From: Acidovorax sp. GW101-3H11 | GTDB lineage: Bacteria; Pseudomonadota; Gammaproteobacteria; Burkholderiales; Burkholderiaceae_C | Reading direction: 5' to 3' | Assembly (NCBI RefSeq): GCF_001633105.1 | Contig: NZ_LUKZ01000028.1 | Span: forward strand, 45,100-91,543 | DNA: 46,444 nucleotides | Part shown: piece by piece, positions 20,818 through 29,101 of the stretch | How positions within the stretch are numbered: position 1 is the stretch's first letter | Layout of the letters: the number at the start of each line of letters is the position of its first letter | Made by a program: the position numbers and the translations under genes | The notes under the pieces: model-generated | Database searches by the model: none | Told to the model about the DNA's origin: nothing | What the model saw: only the letters and a program-made list of their open reading frames with translations

Positions 20818-21702
20818 ATGAAATGGGAAGGCAATCGCGAATCCGACAACGTGGAAGACCGCCGCAGTGGCGGCGGCGGCGGGGGCGGATCACCGGTGTT
20901 CGGGGGACGCAGCATTGGCATCGGCACCATCGTCATCGCACTGCTGGGGGGATGGGTGCTGGGCATCAATCCGTTGACAATTCTGGGGCTGCTCAGCGGT
21001 GGTGGGCCACCGGCCCATGTGCAGCAGCAGCCGGGGCCCGCGCACCGTCCGCCCGCAGACGACACCATGGCGCGCTTCGTGTCCACCGTGCTGGCCGACA
21101 CCGAGGACGTGTGGGGCCAGGTGTTCCGCCAGGGAGGCGGCCGCTACCAGGAGCCGCGCCTGGTGCTGTTCCGGGGCGCCACGCCCACGGCCTGTGGCAC
21201 GGGCCAGGCGGCGATGGGCCCGTTTTACTGCCCGGCCGACCAGAAGGTCTATATCGACCTGGGCTTCTATGAAACCCTCAAAAACCGCCTGGGCGCCCCG
21301 GGCGACTTTGCCCAGGCCTATGTGATTGCCCACGAGGTGGGCCACCATGTGCAGAACCAGCTGGGCATCAGCGGCAAGGTGGACCAGATGCGCGGCCGCG
21401 TGAGCAAGGCCGAATACAACGCACTGTCGGTGCGGCTGGAGCTGCAGGCCGACTGTTTTGCGGGCGTGTGGGCCCACCATGCGCAGAACGCCCGCCAGAT
21501 CCTGGAGCAAGGCGATGTGGAGGAAGCCATGAACGCGGCCGCCAAGATTGGCGACGACGCGCTGCAGCGTTCCAGCGGCGGTGCGGTGGTGCCCGAAAGC
21601 TTCACCCACGGCACCAGTGCCCAGCGCCAGCGCTGGTTCCACAACGGCCTGCAGAACGGCAGTGTGAAGGCCTGCGACACCTTCGCTGCGCGCAGCCTGT
21701 AA
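20818..21702 (+). CDS. YpfJ-family zinc metallopeptidase, membrane-anchored
   Basis: The 294-aa protein starts [16 protein letters not shown], then a Gly-rich run (residues about 18-25), one membrane helix (about 32-58) and a catalytic domain with HEVGHHVQ (near 172) and a downstream [13 protein letters not shown] that supplies the third ligand. This matches the putative neutral zinc metallopeptidase family (YpfJ/KPN_02809). AGGAGAACCGG before the ATG is a good ribosome-binding site. A -10-like TAATAT lies at 20770-20775. The physiological substrate is unknown. Confidence 0.9.
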   Translation: MKWEGNRESDNVEDRRSGGGGGGGSPVFGGRSIGIGTIVIALLGGWVLGINPLTILGLLSGGGPPAHVQQQPGPAHRPPADDTMARFVSTVLADTEDVWGQVFRQGGGRYQEPRLVLFRGATPTACGTGQAAMGPFYCPADQKVYIDLGFYETLKNRLGAPGDFAQAYVIAHEVGHHVQNQLGISGKVDQMRGRVSKAEYNALSVRLELQADCFAGVWAHHAQNARQILEQGDVEEAMNAAAKIGDDALQRSSGGAVVPESFTHGTSAQRQRWFHNGLQNGSVKACDTFAARSL

Positions 21703-21740
21703 GCCGCCGCAGCCCGCACGGGTTTTGAAGGCCACGGCCC

Positions 21741-23903
21741 ATGTCCTCCGCAGCACCCCTGGCGGCCCCGTCCCACCGGGCGCCTGACCCCGCCACGCAG
21801 CCCTCGGGCACGGCGGCGGCGTGGTCTGCGGCGGCGGTCACCGTGCCCCATGCCGTGGGCCTGGGGCTGCTGGCGTTTGCGCCCCTGGCGGGCGACTACT
21901 CGTTGGCGGCGCTGGCCCTGTGGTCGGCCGCGCTGCCGGGCCTGCTGCTCACCCTGCTGGCGCCCCGCGCGGGCGTGGTGTATGCGCCCACCACGGTGGT
22001 GGCACTGCTGTTTGCGGCCGTGCTGGCCACGGCCCATGGCGCGGCACCCGCGCTGGGGCTGAGCGCGCGGCAGGTGCTGGCCGTGAGCGGGGCCACGGTG
22101 GCCCTGGCGTTTGTCTTCCAGTGGCTGCTGGGCGTGCTGCGGCTGGCGTCGGTGGCGCGGTTCTTGCCGATTTCGGTCACCCACGGGTTTGCGGCGGGCG
22201 TGGGCCTGTCGATGGTGCTGGGCCAGGTGCGCAACGGCTTTGGCGCCGGGGCGGCCGCACCCTGGGATGCCCTGCTGGGCTGGCATGCGCTGGCGGCCGG
22301 GGCTGTGGTGGGGCTGGCCTGGTGGCTGCGCGGTCGCTGGCCCCGCATGCCGGGGTTGCTGACGGCGGTGGCCGTGGTGGCACTGGCCGTGGCCCTGGCG
22401 GGGTTCTGGGGCGCCGGGCTGGGGGCCGTGTTTGTGCCCGCTGTGCAGCCCAGCGCATTTGCCTGGCCGCCGCTGCCCGACTGGACCGGCATCCCCTGGA
22501 TGGCCCTGGCGCAGCAGCAGGGCGCGGCCCTGGTGGTGCTGGCGCTCTTGATGGCGCTGGTCAACAGCCTGGAAATCCTGGTGTTCAACCAGGAACTGGA
22601 GCTGGACCACGGCCTGCGCGGCGACGCCAACCAGGCCCTGCGCCGCGAAAGCCTGCTGGGCGCGCTGTGTGGCCTGGCGGGCATGATCCCGGCATCGACC
22701 AGCGCGTCGCGCTCGCGCATCGTGCTGGCGCAGGCGGGCGCATCGCGCGATGCCCCGCGCTGGCACGCCGCCATCATGCTGGGCGTGGCCCTCACGGGGC
22801 CGTGGTGGCTGCACTGGGTGCCCATGGCCTGCCTTGCGGGCGGGCTGGTGCTGGCCGGGCTGATGCAGGTGCCGGGGCTGATGTGGTCGCTGGGTTATGC
22901 GCGCCGCTCGCGCGTGACCTGGGCACAGAGCTGGCTGGTGGCCCTTGTGTTTGCCGTGATGGGCGGTGTGGGCGCGCTGGTGGCGGGCCTGGTGGTGGCC
23001 ACCTTTGTGCTGCTGCACGACTCGGCCGCCACCGTGCTGCGCCATGTGCGGCTGGATGGCGAGCTGCGCTCGCGGCGCCTGCGCCGCGCGGGCTCGGACA
23101 CCTGGCTCGCGCCCCGCATGAACCAGGTGGCCGTGTTCGAGCTGCAGGGTGTGATGTCGTTTGGCGTGGCGGCCCACCTGGCCGAGCAGGTGCGCATGCT
23201 GCTGCAGCCGCGCCACCGCTGGGTGATTCTGGACGCGGGCCGTGTGCCCGCCTGGGACAGCACGGCGCTGGCCCAGCTGCGCGCGCTGGTGCGCGACCTG
23301 GGCCAGCAGGGCATTGCCGCCGCCGTGGCAGCGCTCGACCCCCTGGCCGCCGAACACGCGGGCGAGCATGTGCGCGCTTTTGCAGACCTGGACCGCGCAC
23401 TGGAATGGGCCGAGGCCGGCATCCTGTCCCAGCGCCCCATCGAGCAGCGCCCGGCGCGCCCCGAGCGCGACCTGCTGGGCGAAATCGGCGAAGGCGTGCC
23501 CCGTGCCGCCGCCGACGCGCTCATGGCCCTGCTGGAGCCACTGGACGTGCCCGCCCACGGCGTGGTCTTCCGTGCGGGCGACACAGACCACGACCTGCTG
23601 GTGGTCAAGTCGGGCCACATCACCCTGGTGACCCTGTGGCCGCCGGACAAGGGCTTGCGCCTGGCCACCGTGGGGCCCGGTATGGCCTTTGGCGAGATGG
23701 CGTTCCTCAATGGCGCGGCCCGCAGCGCCTGCGCCGGGGCCGAGCGCGGGCCTGCGCACCTGGTGCGGCTGTCGCGCGCGCATTTCGACGCCTGGGCCCG
23801 GCAATACCCCGAGGCCGCGCTCACGGTGATGAATAACCTCGCTCAGATCGGGGCGAGGCGGCTGGCGGTCACCACGCGCCAGCTGCGGGCCGTGCTGGAA
23901 TGA
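21741..23903 (+). CDS. SulP-family anion transporter fused to STAS and cNMP-binding domains
   Basis: The 720-aa protein has a SulP membrane domain with 10-12 hydrophobic segments (about 27-420) including SVTHGFAAGVGLSMVLGQ and GMIPASTSASRSRI. A STAS domain follows (about 445-550, VAVFELQGVMSFG...VILDAGRVPAWDSTAL), then a cyclic-nucleotide-binding-like domain (about 590-715, FRAGDTDHDLLVVKSG, GMAFGEMAFLNGAARSA). The GEMAFLNGAARSA patch resembles the phosphate-binding cassette of CRP-type domains. The transported anion (sulfate, bicarbonate or other) cannot be inferred. It follows the metallopeptidase by 38 bp and may share its transcript. Confidence 0.88.
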   Translation: MSSAAPLAAPSHRAPDPATQPSGTAAAWSAAAVTVPHAVGLGLLAFAPLAGDYSLAALALWSAALPGLLLTLLAPRAGVVYAPTTVVALLFAAVLATAHGAAPALGLSARQVLAVSGATVALAFVFQWLLGVLRLASVARFLPISVTHGFAAGVGLSMVLGQVRNGFGAGAAAPWDALLGWHALAAGAVVGLAWWLRGRWPRMPGLLTAVAVVALAVALAGFWGAGLGAVFVPAVQPSAFAWPPLPDWTGIPWMALAQQQGAALVVLALLMALVNSLEILVFNQELELDHGLRGDANQALRRESLLGALCGLAGMIPASTSASRSRIVLAQAGASRDAPRWHAAIMLGVALTGPWWLHWVPMACLAGGLVLAGLMQVPGLMWSLGYARRSRVTWAQSWLVALVFAVMGGVGALVAGLVVATFVLLHDSAATVLRHVRLDGELRSRRLRRAGSDTWLAPRMNQVAVFELQGVMSFGVAAHLAEQVRMLLQPRHRWVILDAGRVPAWDSTALAQLRALVRDLGQQGIAAAVAALDPLAAEHAGEHVRAFADLDRALEWAEAGILSQRPIEQRPARPERDLLGEIGEGVPRAAADALMALLEPLDVPAHGVVFRAGDTDHDLLVVKSGHITLVTLWPPDKGLRLATVGPGMAFGEMAFLNGAARSACAGAERGPAHLVRLSRAHFDAWARQYPEAALTVMNNLAQIGARRLAVTTRQLRAVLE

Positions 23904-24306
23904 TTTTCACAAGCAAAAATCGGCCTCTGCGCTCAATGGGTAAGCTTTTTGAGCTATCAAAAGAGTAGTAAATATGTGCCCCGCGCCGCCTGTGGGCCGG
24001 TGCCGCATGTCGCTGCGTACCGCAAAAAATCGCTTTTTGGGCCACCGGTGCGACAATAGAGGGCTGCGAGCCTGTTCATGACCTCGCGCGGCCCCGGGGC
24101 CGTGGGAGATCGTGAGCAGGTTCTAGCGCAACGCCCCAACAGTCCCCGGCGCACGGCACATTGCCCGCTGAGGCCCTCTCTGCGGCGTTGCACTCCTCGC
24201 CGGGCCACCAGCCCGGCTGCGGTTTGCGCCTTGCAGCCAGCCCCCTCCCAAGGGCGTGCCACATTGCTCAGACATAAATTCAGCGTCGCCTACAAACACG
24301 CTTTTA
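23904..24306. promoter_or_regulatory. 403-bp gap: repeat copy and long leader of the RNA helicase
   Basis: No gene is seen. Bases 23912-23970 are a copy of the dispersed repeat. The sequence GCGACAATAGAGG around 24048-24060 could hold a -10 (GACAAT), which would leave a helicase leader of about 240 nt. This leader is GC-rich with matching segments GCGCAACGCC (24127-24136) and GGCGTTGCAC (24183-24192). Long structured leaders are common for RNA helicase genes and often mediate cold or self-regulation. Here that is inference only. Confidence 0.45.
23912..23970 (-). repeat. Dispersed ~50-bp repeat copy
   Basis: On the minus strand it reads TTTTGATAGCTCAAAAAGC, then TTGAGCGCAGAGGCCGATTTTT, one of the clearest family members. 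It lies just past the stop of the SulP gene. Confidence 0.75.
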
Positions 24307-25809
24307 ATGACTAGTTCCTTTTCCAATCTATCGCTGGCCGAGCCGCTGGCACGTGCCGTGGCCGAAATGGGCTACGAGTCCATGACGCCCATCCAGGAGC
24401 AGGCCATTCCGGTCGTGCTCACCGGCCAGGACGTGATGGGTGCCGCCCAGACCGGCACCGGCAAGACCGCCGCCTTCTCGCTGCCCCTGCTGCAGCGCCT
24501 GCTCAAGCACGAAAACAGTTCCACCTCGCCCGCCCGCCACCCGGTGCGCGCCCTGGTGCTGCTGCCCACGCGCGAGCTGGCCGACCAGGTGGCCCAGCAG
24601 ATCGCGCTGTACGCCAAGCACACCAAGCTGCGCAGCACCGTGGTGTTTGGCGGCATGGACATGAAGCCCCAGACCATCGAGCTGAAAAAAGGCGTCGAGG
24701 TGCTGGTGGCCACGCCGGGCCGCCTGCTGGACCACATCGAGGCCAAGAATGCGGTGCTCAACCAGGTCGAGTACGTGGTGCTCGACGAGGCCGACCGCAT
24801 GCTGGACATCGGCTTCCTGCCCGACCTGCAGCGCATCCTGAGCTACCTGCCCAAGCAGCGCACCACGCTGCTCTTCAGCGCCACGTTCTCGCCCGAGATC
24901 AAGCGCCTGGCCAGCAGCTACCTGCAGAACCCCATCACCATCGAGGTGGCCCGCCCGAACGAGACGGCCTCCACGGTGGAGCAGCGCTTCTACAGCGCCA
25001 ATGACGACGACAAGCGCCGCGCCATCCACCAGGTGCTCAAGACGCGCGGCATCAAGCAGGCCTTCATCTTCGTGAACAGCAAGCTCGGCTGCGCCCGCCT
25101 GGCGCGCAGCCTGGAGCGCGAAGGTCTCAAGACGGCGGCGCTGCACGGTGACAAGAGCCAGGACGAGCGCCTCAAGGCGCTCGAAGCCTTCAAGAAGGGC
25201 GAAGTGGACCTGCTGGTGTGTACCGACGTGGCCGCGCGCGGCCTGGACATCAAGGACGTGCCCGCTGTGTTCAACTTCGACGTGCCTTTCAACGCCGAAG
25301 ACTATGTGCACCGCATCGGCCGCACGGGCCGTGCAGGCGCCTCCGGCCTGGCCGTCACGCTGGTGTCGGGCAGCGATGCGCGCTTGGTGGCCGACATCGA
25401 GAAGCTCATCAAGAAGAAGATCGAGCTGGAAGCCGTTGAATACGACGAAGACCAGCCCCGGGGCCGCATCAACGACGGCCGCCGCGCCTGGCGCGAAGCG
25501 GGTGAGACGGGCGATGGCCGCGATGCCTTGGGTGCATCGGCTCCCCGCCGCGAACGTGATCGTGACTACCGGGGGGGGCGTGAGTCCCGCGATCCGCGCG
25601 ATCAGCACCGGGGCTTCCGTCCCGCCGCAATCTCGCGCGACCCGTTCTTCGAGAAACCCTACGAGGCCAGCCCAGCCTCGGACGCCGCCCCCGCCTGGGA
25701 GGCCGCGACCAAGGCCGCGCCGCGCAGCAGCATCTCGGCCAACATCAAGCCCAAGCGCAAGGTGGCTGCACTGTTCAAGGCCGCCCAGCCCGAAACCTCG
25801 GCGCAGTAA
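24307..25809 (+). CDS. rhlE: DEAD-box RNA helicase, RhlE type
   Basis: The 500-aa ATP-dependent RNA helicase probably acts in ribosome assembly or RNA turnover. All core motifs are present: Q motif (GYESMTPIQEQAIP), Walker A AQTGTGKT (47-54), PTRELADQ, TPGR, DEAD (near 160), SAT in LFSATF, CTDVAARGLDI and HRIGRTGRAG. A basic, Arg/Gly-rich C-terminal tail (about 375-500) is typical of RhlE-like proteins. The ATG at 24307 gives the family start MTSSFSNLSLAEPL. The tail coding region contains a run of eight G (25571-25578) that could slip. Confidence 0.93.
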   Translation: MTSSFSNLSLAEPLARAVAEMGYESMTPIQEQAIPVVLTGQDVMGAAQTGTGKTAAFSLPLLQRLLKHENSSTSPARHPVRALVLLPTRELADQVAQQIALYAKHTKLRSTVVFGGMDMKPQTIELKKGVEVLVATPGRLLDHIEAKNAVLNQVEYVVLDEADRMLDIGFLPDLQRILSYLPKQRTTLLFSATFSPEIKRLASSYLQNPITIEVARPNETASTVEQRFYSANDDDKRRAIHQVLKTRGIKQAFIFVNSKLGCARLARSLEREGLKTAALHGDKSQDERLKALEAFKKGEVDLLVCTDVAARGLDIKDVPAVFNFDVPFNAEDYVHRIGRTGRAGASGLAVTLVSGSDARLVADIEKLIKKKIELEAVEYDEDQPRGRINDGRRAWREAGETGDGRDALGASAPRRERDRDYRGGRESRDPRDQHRGFRPAAISRDPFFEKPYEASPASDAAPAWEAATKAAPRSSISANIKPKRKVAALFKAAQPETSAQ

Positions 25810-25817
25810 ACGCCGGC

Positions 25818-25885
25818 TTGAAGGTTTTTTGGCATCTACCGCTTGTCCAGTAAGCGTCAATAGCTATATTTTTAATAGCTAGTGC
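25818..25885 (-). repeat. Dispersed ~50-bp repeat copy
   Basis: The minus strand reads AAATATAGCTATTGACGC, TTACTGGACAAGCGG, then TAGATGCCAAAAAACC. It fills the gap between the convergent helicase and NosL-like genes. Confidence 0.75.
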
Positions 25886-25927
25886 GCAGCGAGCCCCTGC
25901 CATGGGGCCTGCACCATGTGGCCCGCT

Positions 25928-26608
25928 TCACGGGGCCTCCCTGTGTTGGTGGTAGCCGGCCCGCAGGTGGGGCGCCAGTCCGCGCAGCAGGGGCGCGTCG
26001 ATGGCGCTGAATGCGCGCAGGCTGCCGCCCTGCACCTGCACAAACCGCTGCGCTGCTGCAGCCCCCGCAAACGCTGGCAGATTGCCCGCCCGCATGGGCC
26101 CCAGGGCCGAAGAGCCTGTCACATACACCGCCTGGCGTGCGTCCACCCAGGCGCCGGTGTCGGCATCGCTCACATAGCGGGCCACGATGGCCTCGGGCAC
26201 GCGGCCCCGCGTGTAGTGCGCCACATTGCCCAGGTACAGCATCAGGCTCAGCGGCGAGTCGAAAAAATACGCATCCCCATCCGCAAAGATCACCTGGGCC
26301 GCCCAGGCGCGTGCGCGCGCCGGGTACATGCCACACACGGGGCAGCGGGCGTCCTGGGGCACTTCGCGCGCAGCCGCTAGCGGCTGGCCGGACGCCGGGT
26401 TGTATGGCGTGGGCGGCGCAACAATGCACACGTCGTCGCCCGGCCCGAACGGAGCGGTGGACGATGCGTTGCCGCTGCCCCGCCGCCAGGGCCACGCCGC
26501 CCCACCGGCCGCGATCGCGCCTGTGCCCAGCACCAGCAGGGCTGCCAGCGCAGCCCGCCGGGTGGGCGGGCGGGTGCGGTCGGGGGCAGGGTGAGGCAGC
26601 AGGCGCAT
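25928..26608 (-). CDS. Second NosL-like copper protein, membrane-anchored
   Basis: A 226-aa protein with an N-terminal arginine-rich segment and a hydrophobic helix (about 18-42), then a NosL-like domain. CPVCGMYP (CxxCGM, near residues 88-95) is the expected metal-binding motif, followed by YFFDSPLSLMLYL and VYVTGS as in NosL-family copper carriers. It probably acts in the periplasm to supply copper to NosZ. The gene starts 7 bp after the canonical nosL stop, as the last gene of the nos operon. It is more divergent than the first NosL but retains the classical Cys pair. Confidence 0.75.
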   Translation of the reverse strand: MRLLPHPAPDRTRPPTRRAALAALLVLGTGAIAAGGAAWPWRRGSGNASSTAPFGPGDDVCIVAPPTPYNPASGQPLAAAREVPQDARCPVCGMYPARARAWAAQVIFADGDAYFFDSPLSLMLYLGNVAHYTRGRVPEAIVARYVSDADTGAWVDARQAVYVTGSSALGPMRAGNLPAFAGAAAAQRFVQVQGGSLRAFSAIDAPLLRGLAPHLRAGYHQHREAP

Positions 26609-26615
26609 GGCTGGC

Positions 26616-27176
26616 TCACATGCGGGTGTCGTGCAGCGCGCCGCCGCTCAGGTCCACCATGGCGGGCCGGATCTCGACAAACCGCAGCACCTTGCCACCG
26701 TATTCGGCCGCGAACTTCTGCGCATCGGCCTCTTGCGCAAAGCTGCCGATGGTCGAGCCCATGGAGCCGTGGCGCTTGCCACCCACCACGTAGAGGGCGG
26801 TCTTGCCGTCAATCCAGTGGCCTTGCGGGGCGTTCCAGTCGGCCTTGCCCATGTCCTGCACGTACACGGCCTGCGCGGCGCGCACCTGCTCGCCCGCGAG
26901 CAGCGTGCTGAAGAGCTCCACGGTGTCGCAGAAGAACGAGGGCTTGCTCTGCCCCGCAAAGTGCACCTGGGCCTTGGGGCCGGGGTAGTCGGCCAGCAGC
27001 ATGCCGTCCAGCTCGCAGCTGGTGGTGCGGTCGATTTCCACCGGGGCGAGGGATTGCGCACCGGTGTCTGCCTGGCTGCAGCCAGCGATGCCGGTGAGCG
27101 CGCCCAGCGATGCGAGCGCAGCCCAGCCCAGCAGTTGGCGCCGCGTGGCGCAGGTGCATTGGTAATGGTGTGTCAT
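26616..27176 (-). CDS. nosL: NosL, copper-chaperone lipoprotein
   Basis: A 186-aa outer-membrane-type lipoprotein with lipobox IAGC and a preceding twin-Arg pair (TRRQLLGWAAL). NosL delivers Cu(I) for the CuZ site of NosZ. The metal site is written SCELDGMLLADYPGPKAQ, with Cys followed by GM after three residues rather than CxxCGM. The C-terminal half has SFFCDTVELFSTLL, YVVGG and EIRPAMVDLSGG. The start ATG (27174-27176) overlaps the nosY stop by 4 bp (ATGA). Confidence 0.9.
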   Translation of the reverse strand: MTHHYQCTCATRRQLLGWAALASLGALTGIAGCSQADTGAQSLAPVEIDRTTSCELDGMLLADYPGPKAQVHFAGQSKPSFFCDTVELFSTLLAGEQVRAAQAVYVQDMGKADWNAPQGHWIDGKTALYVVGGKRHGSMGSTIGSFAQEADAQKFAAEYGGKVLRFVEIRPAMVDLSGGALHDTRM

Positions 27177-27988
27177 GGTTTGAATCTCCAGCCCGCCAGC
27201 GCCAGCGGCACCACGATCCAGCCGCCCATCACCGCGCCCATGAGCCATGGCTTGGCCAGGGCTGGGGGCACGATGCTGGTCAGGCCGTACAGGGTGCGCA
27301 CGTCTTCCAGCGAGAACACGTTGAGGATGCGGAACACGTCCGCGGGGTTGAGCAGCAGCAGGTAGGCCATGGCCTCGCCGCCGTGGCTGCCGCCCGTGGC
27401 CACCAGGGCGCCGAGCAGCAGCAGGTCGAACACCAGCACGAAGAAGAACCACGCGGCAATCGCCAGCCCCGAGGCGCGCGTGCGCTCGCGCACCAGCACC
27501 GACAGCAGCAGGGCCAGGCTCAGGAACGCCAGGCCCAGCAGCACGGCGCTGGCCATGAAACCGCCATAGTGAAACAGCCCGCCCCAGCCGAACTGGCGGT
27601 ACAGCAGCACGGCCACCAGTGCAAAACCCGCCAGCGTGGACACCGTGAGCGCTCCCGCCAGCCCCAGGTACTTGCCCAGCAGCAGCTCCAGCCGGGTGAG
27701 TGGCAGCGACAGCAGCAGGTCGAGCGAGCCGCGCTCGCGTTCGCCCACGATGGCATCGAAGCCCAGCAGCAGCGCGATCAGCGGGATCAGGTAGATCACC
27801 AGGCTGACCAGACTCGCGATGGTGAACTCGATGGAGCGCAGGCCCACCGTGCCCTGCTGCGCACCGCCGAAGTAGGTGATGGCCAGAGAGAACACAGTGA
27901 ACACCAGGGCCACCGCCAGCACCCAGCGGTTGCGCATGCGGTCGCGGAATTCCTTGGCGGCGATGGTGAGGATTTGGGTGAATTCCAT
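27173..27988 (-). CDS. nosY: NosY, ABC-type permease for NosZ maturation
   Basis: A 271-aa membrane protein with six hydrophobic segments forming the NosDFY complex with NosF. It begins MEFTQILTIAAKEFRDRMRNRW and has the family patch GERERGSLDLLLSLPLTR near residue 80-97. The complex is required for copper insertion into the CuZ site. The ATG at 27988 is preferred over a TTG eight codons upstream. It overlaps nosL by 4 bp. Upstream, a 168-bp gap with a repeat separates it from nosF. Confidence 0.92.
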   Translation of the reverse strand: MEFTQILTIAAKEFRDRMRNRWVLAVALVFTVFSLAITYFGGAQQGTVGLRSIEFTIASLVSLVIYLIPLIALLLGFDAIVGERERGSLDLLLSLPLTRLELLLGKYLGLAGALTVSTLAGFALVAVLLYRQFGWGGLFHYGGFMASAVLLGLAFLSLALLLSVLVRERTRASGLAIAAWFFFVLVFDLLLLGALVATGGSHGGEAMAYLLLLNPADVFRILNVFSLEDVRTLYGLTSIVPPALAKPWLMGAVMGGWIVVPLALAGWRFKP

Positions 27989-28023
27989 ATCAGTGACCCA
28001 TAACGCATTCAACGGGCGGTATT

Positions 28024-28136
28024 GCTCCCTCTCCCCTTGCGGGAGAGGGCTGGGGAGAGGGGGCGCAACGGGCGCGGTGCTGGATCAGACCCCCTCTCCC
28101 CCACCCCTCTCCCGCGAGGGGAGAGGGGCTTGCGCA
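28024..28136. repeat. Pyrimidine/purine-run inverted repeat between nosF and nosY
   Basis: CTCCCTCTCCCCTTGCGGGAGAGGGCTGGGGAG (from 28024, written in two parts: CTCCCTCTCCCC then TTGCGGGAGAGGG) is matched by CCCTCTCCC...CTCTCCCGCGAGGGGAGAGGG near 28091-28128. Both halves can fold on themselves. Similar CCCTCTCCC repeats are widespread in Proteobacteria. It interrupts an otherwise tight operon. Confidence 0.7.
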
Positions 28137-28156
28137 GTGTGCAAACAGACAATGTT

Positions 28157-29101
28157 TCATAGCTCGCGCAGCCCGAAATACACGTCTTCGAGGGATGGCT
28201 CATGGATCTGCACGTCCGCGAGCCGCGTGCCCAGCGGCGCCAGGGCCGCGAGCGTGGCGACCTTCAGCTCGCGGGGGCAGGTCAGGCGCAGGCCCTCGGG
28301 CGTTGGCAGCGGGGTGATGCCCAGCAGCCGGGCCACGGCCTGCTGCGCGGCCGGAACATCGGCCGGGGCGAGCACGAGGTCGATGGCCAGCGGCATGTGT
28401 GTGCGCTCGCGCAACGCCTGCACGCTGCCCAGAGCCTGCAGCCGCCCCGACGCCAGGATGGCCAGCCGGTCCACGCGCTCCTGCAGCTCAGCCAGGATGT
28501 GGGAGGTGATGACGATGGTCACGCCCTGGGCCTGCAAACGCCGCAGCGTGGCATAGAAGTCGCGGATGGCCTGCGGGTCCAGGCCGTTGGTGGGTTCGTC
28601 CAGCAGCAGCACCTGGGGCGATCCCAGCAGCGCCTGCGCGAAGCCCAGGCGCTGGCGCATGCCTTTGGAGTATTCGCGCACCGGGCGGTTGCCGGCCGAT
28701 GCCAGGCCCACCTGGTCGAGCAGCGCGGCGCATTGGGCCAGCGGCGCGGCCTTGAGGCGGGCGAAGAAGCGCAGCGTCTCCAGCCCGCTCAGGTTGTCGT
28801 AGAGCACCACGTTTTCAGGCAGGTAGCCCAGGTGGCGCCGCGCGGTGCGGAAGTCGCGGCCCGACACGCTGGTGCCGCCCACGCGGATCTCGCCGGAGGT
28901 GGCGGGCGTGAGGCCCAGGATCATCTTGAACAGCGTGCTCTTGCCCGCGCCGTTGTGGCCGATGAGGCCCAGGATTTCGCCGCGCTCGATGCGCAGGTCG
29001 ATGCCGTCCACGGCGTGGTGCGCGCCGTAGTGCTTGTGGGCGCCCAGCACCTCGATGGCGGGGTCGGCGCGCAGGTCAATGGGGGGAGGATTGCGGGTCA
29101 C
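28157..29101 (-). CDS. nosF: NosF, ABC-type ATPase for NosZ maturation
   Basis: A 314-aa single-NBD ATPase that powers NosDFY. Walker A is GHNGAGKST, the signature YSKGMRQRL and Walker B VLLLDEPTNGLD, followed by ITSHIL. The likely start is a GTG at 29101, since no ATG lies upstream of the conserved DPAIEVLGAHKHYG. It overlaps the nosD end by 26 bp, consistent with coupled translation. Confidence 0.9.
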   Translation of the reverse strand: MTRNPPPIDLRADPAIEVLGAHKHYGAHHAVDGIDLRIERGEILGLIGHNGAGKSTLFKMILGLTPATSGEIRVGGTSVSGRDFRTARRHLGYLPENVVLYDNLSGLETLRFFARLKAAPLAQCAALLDQVGLASAGNRPVREYSKGMRQRLGFAQALLGSPQVLLLDEPTNGLDPQAIRDFYATLRRLQAQGVTIVITSHILAELQERVDRLAILASGRLQALGSVQALRERTHMPLAIDLVLAPADVPAAQQAVARLLGITPLPTPEGLRLTCPRELKVATLAALAPLGTRLADVQIHEPSLEDVYFGLREL

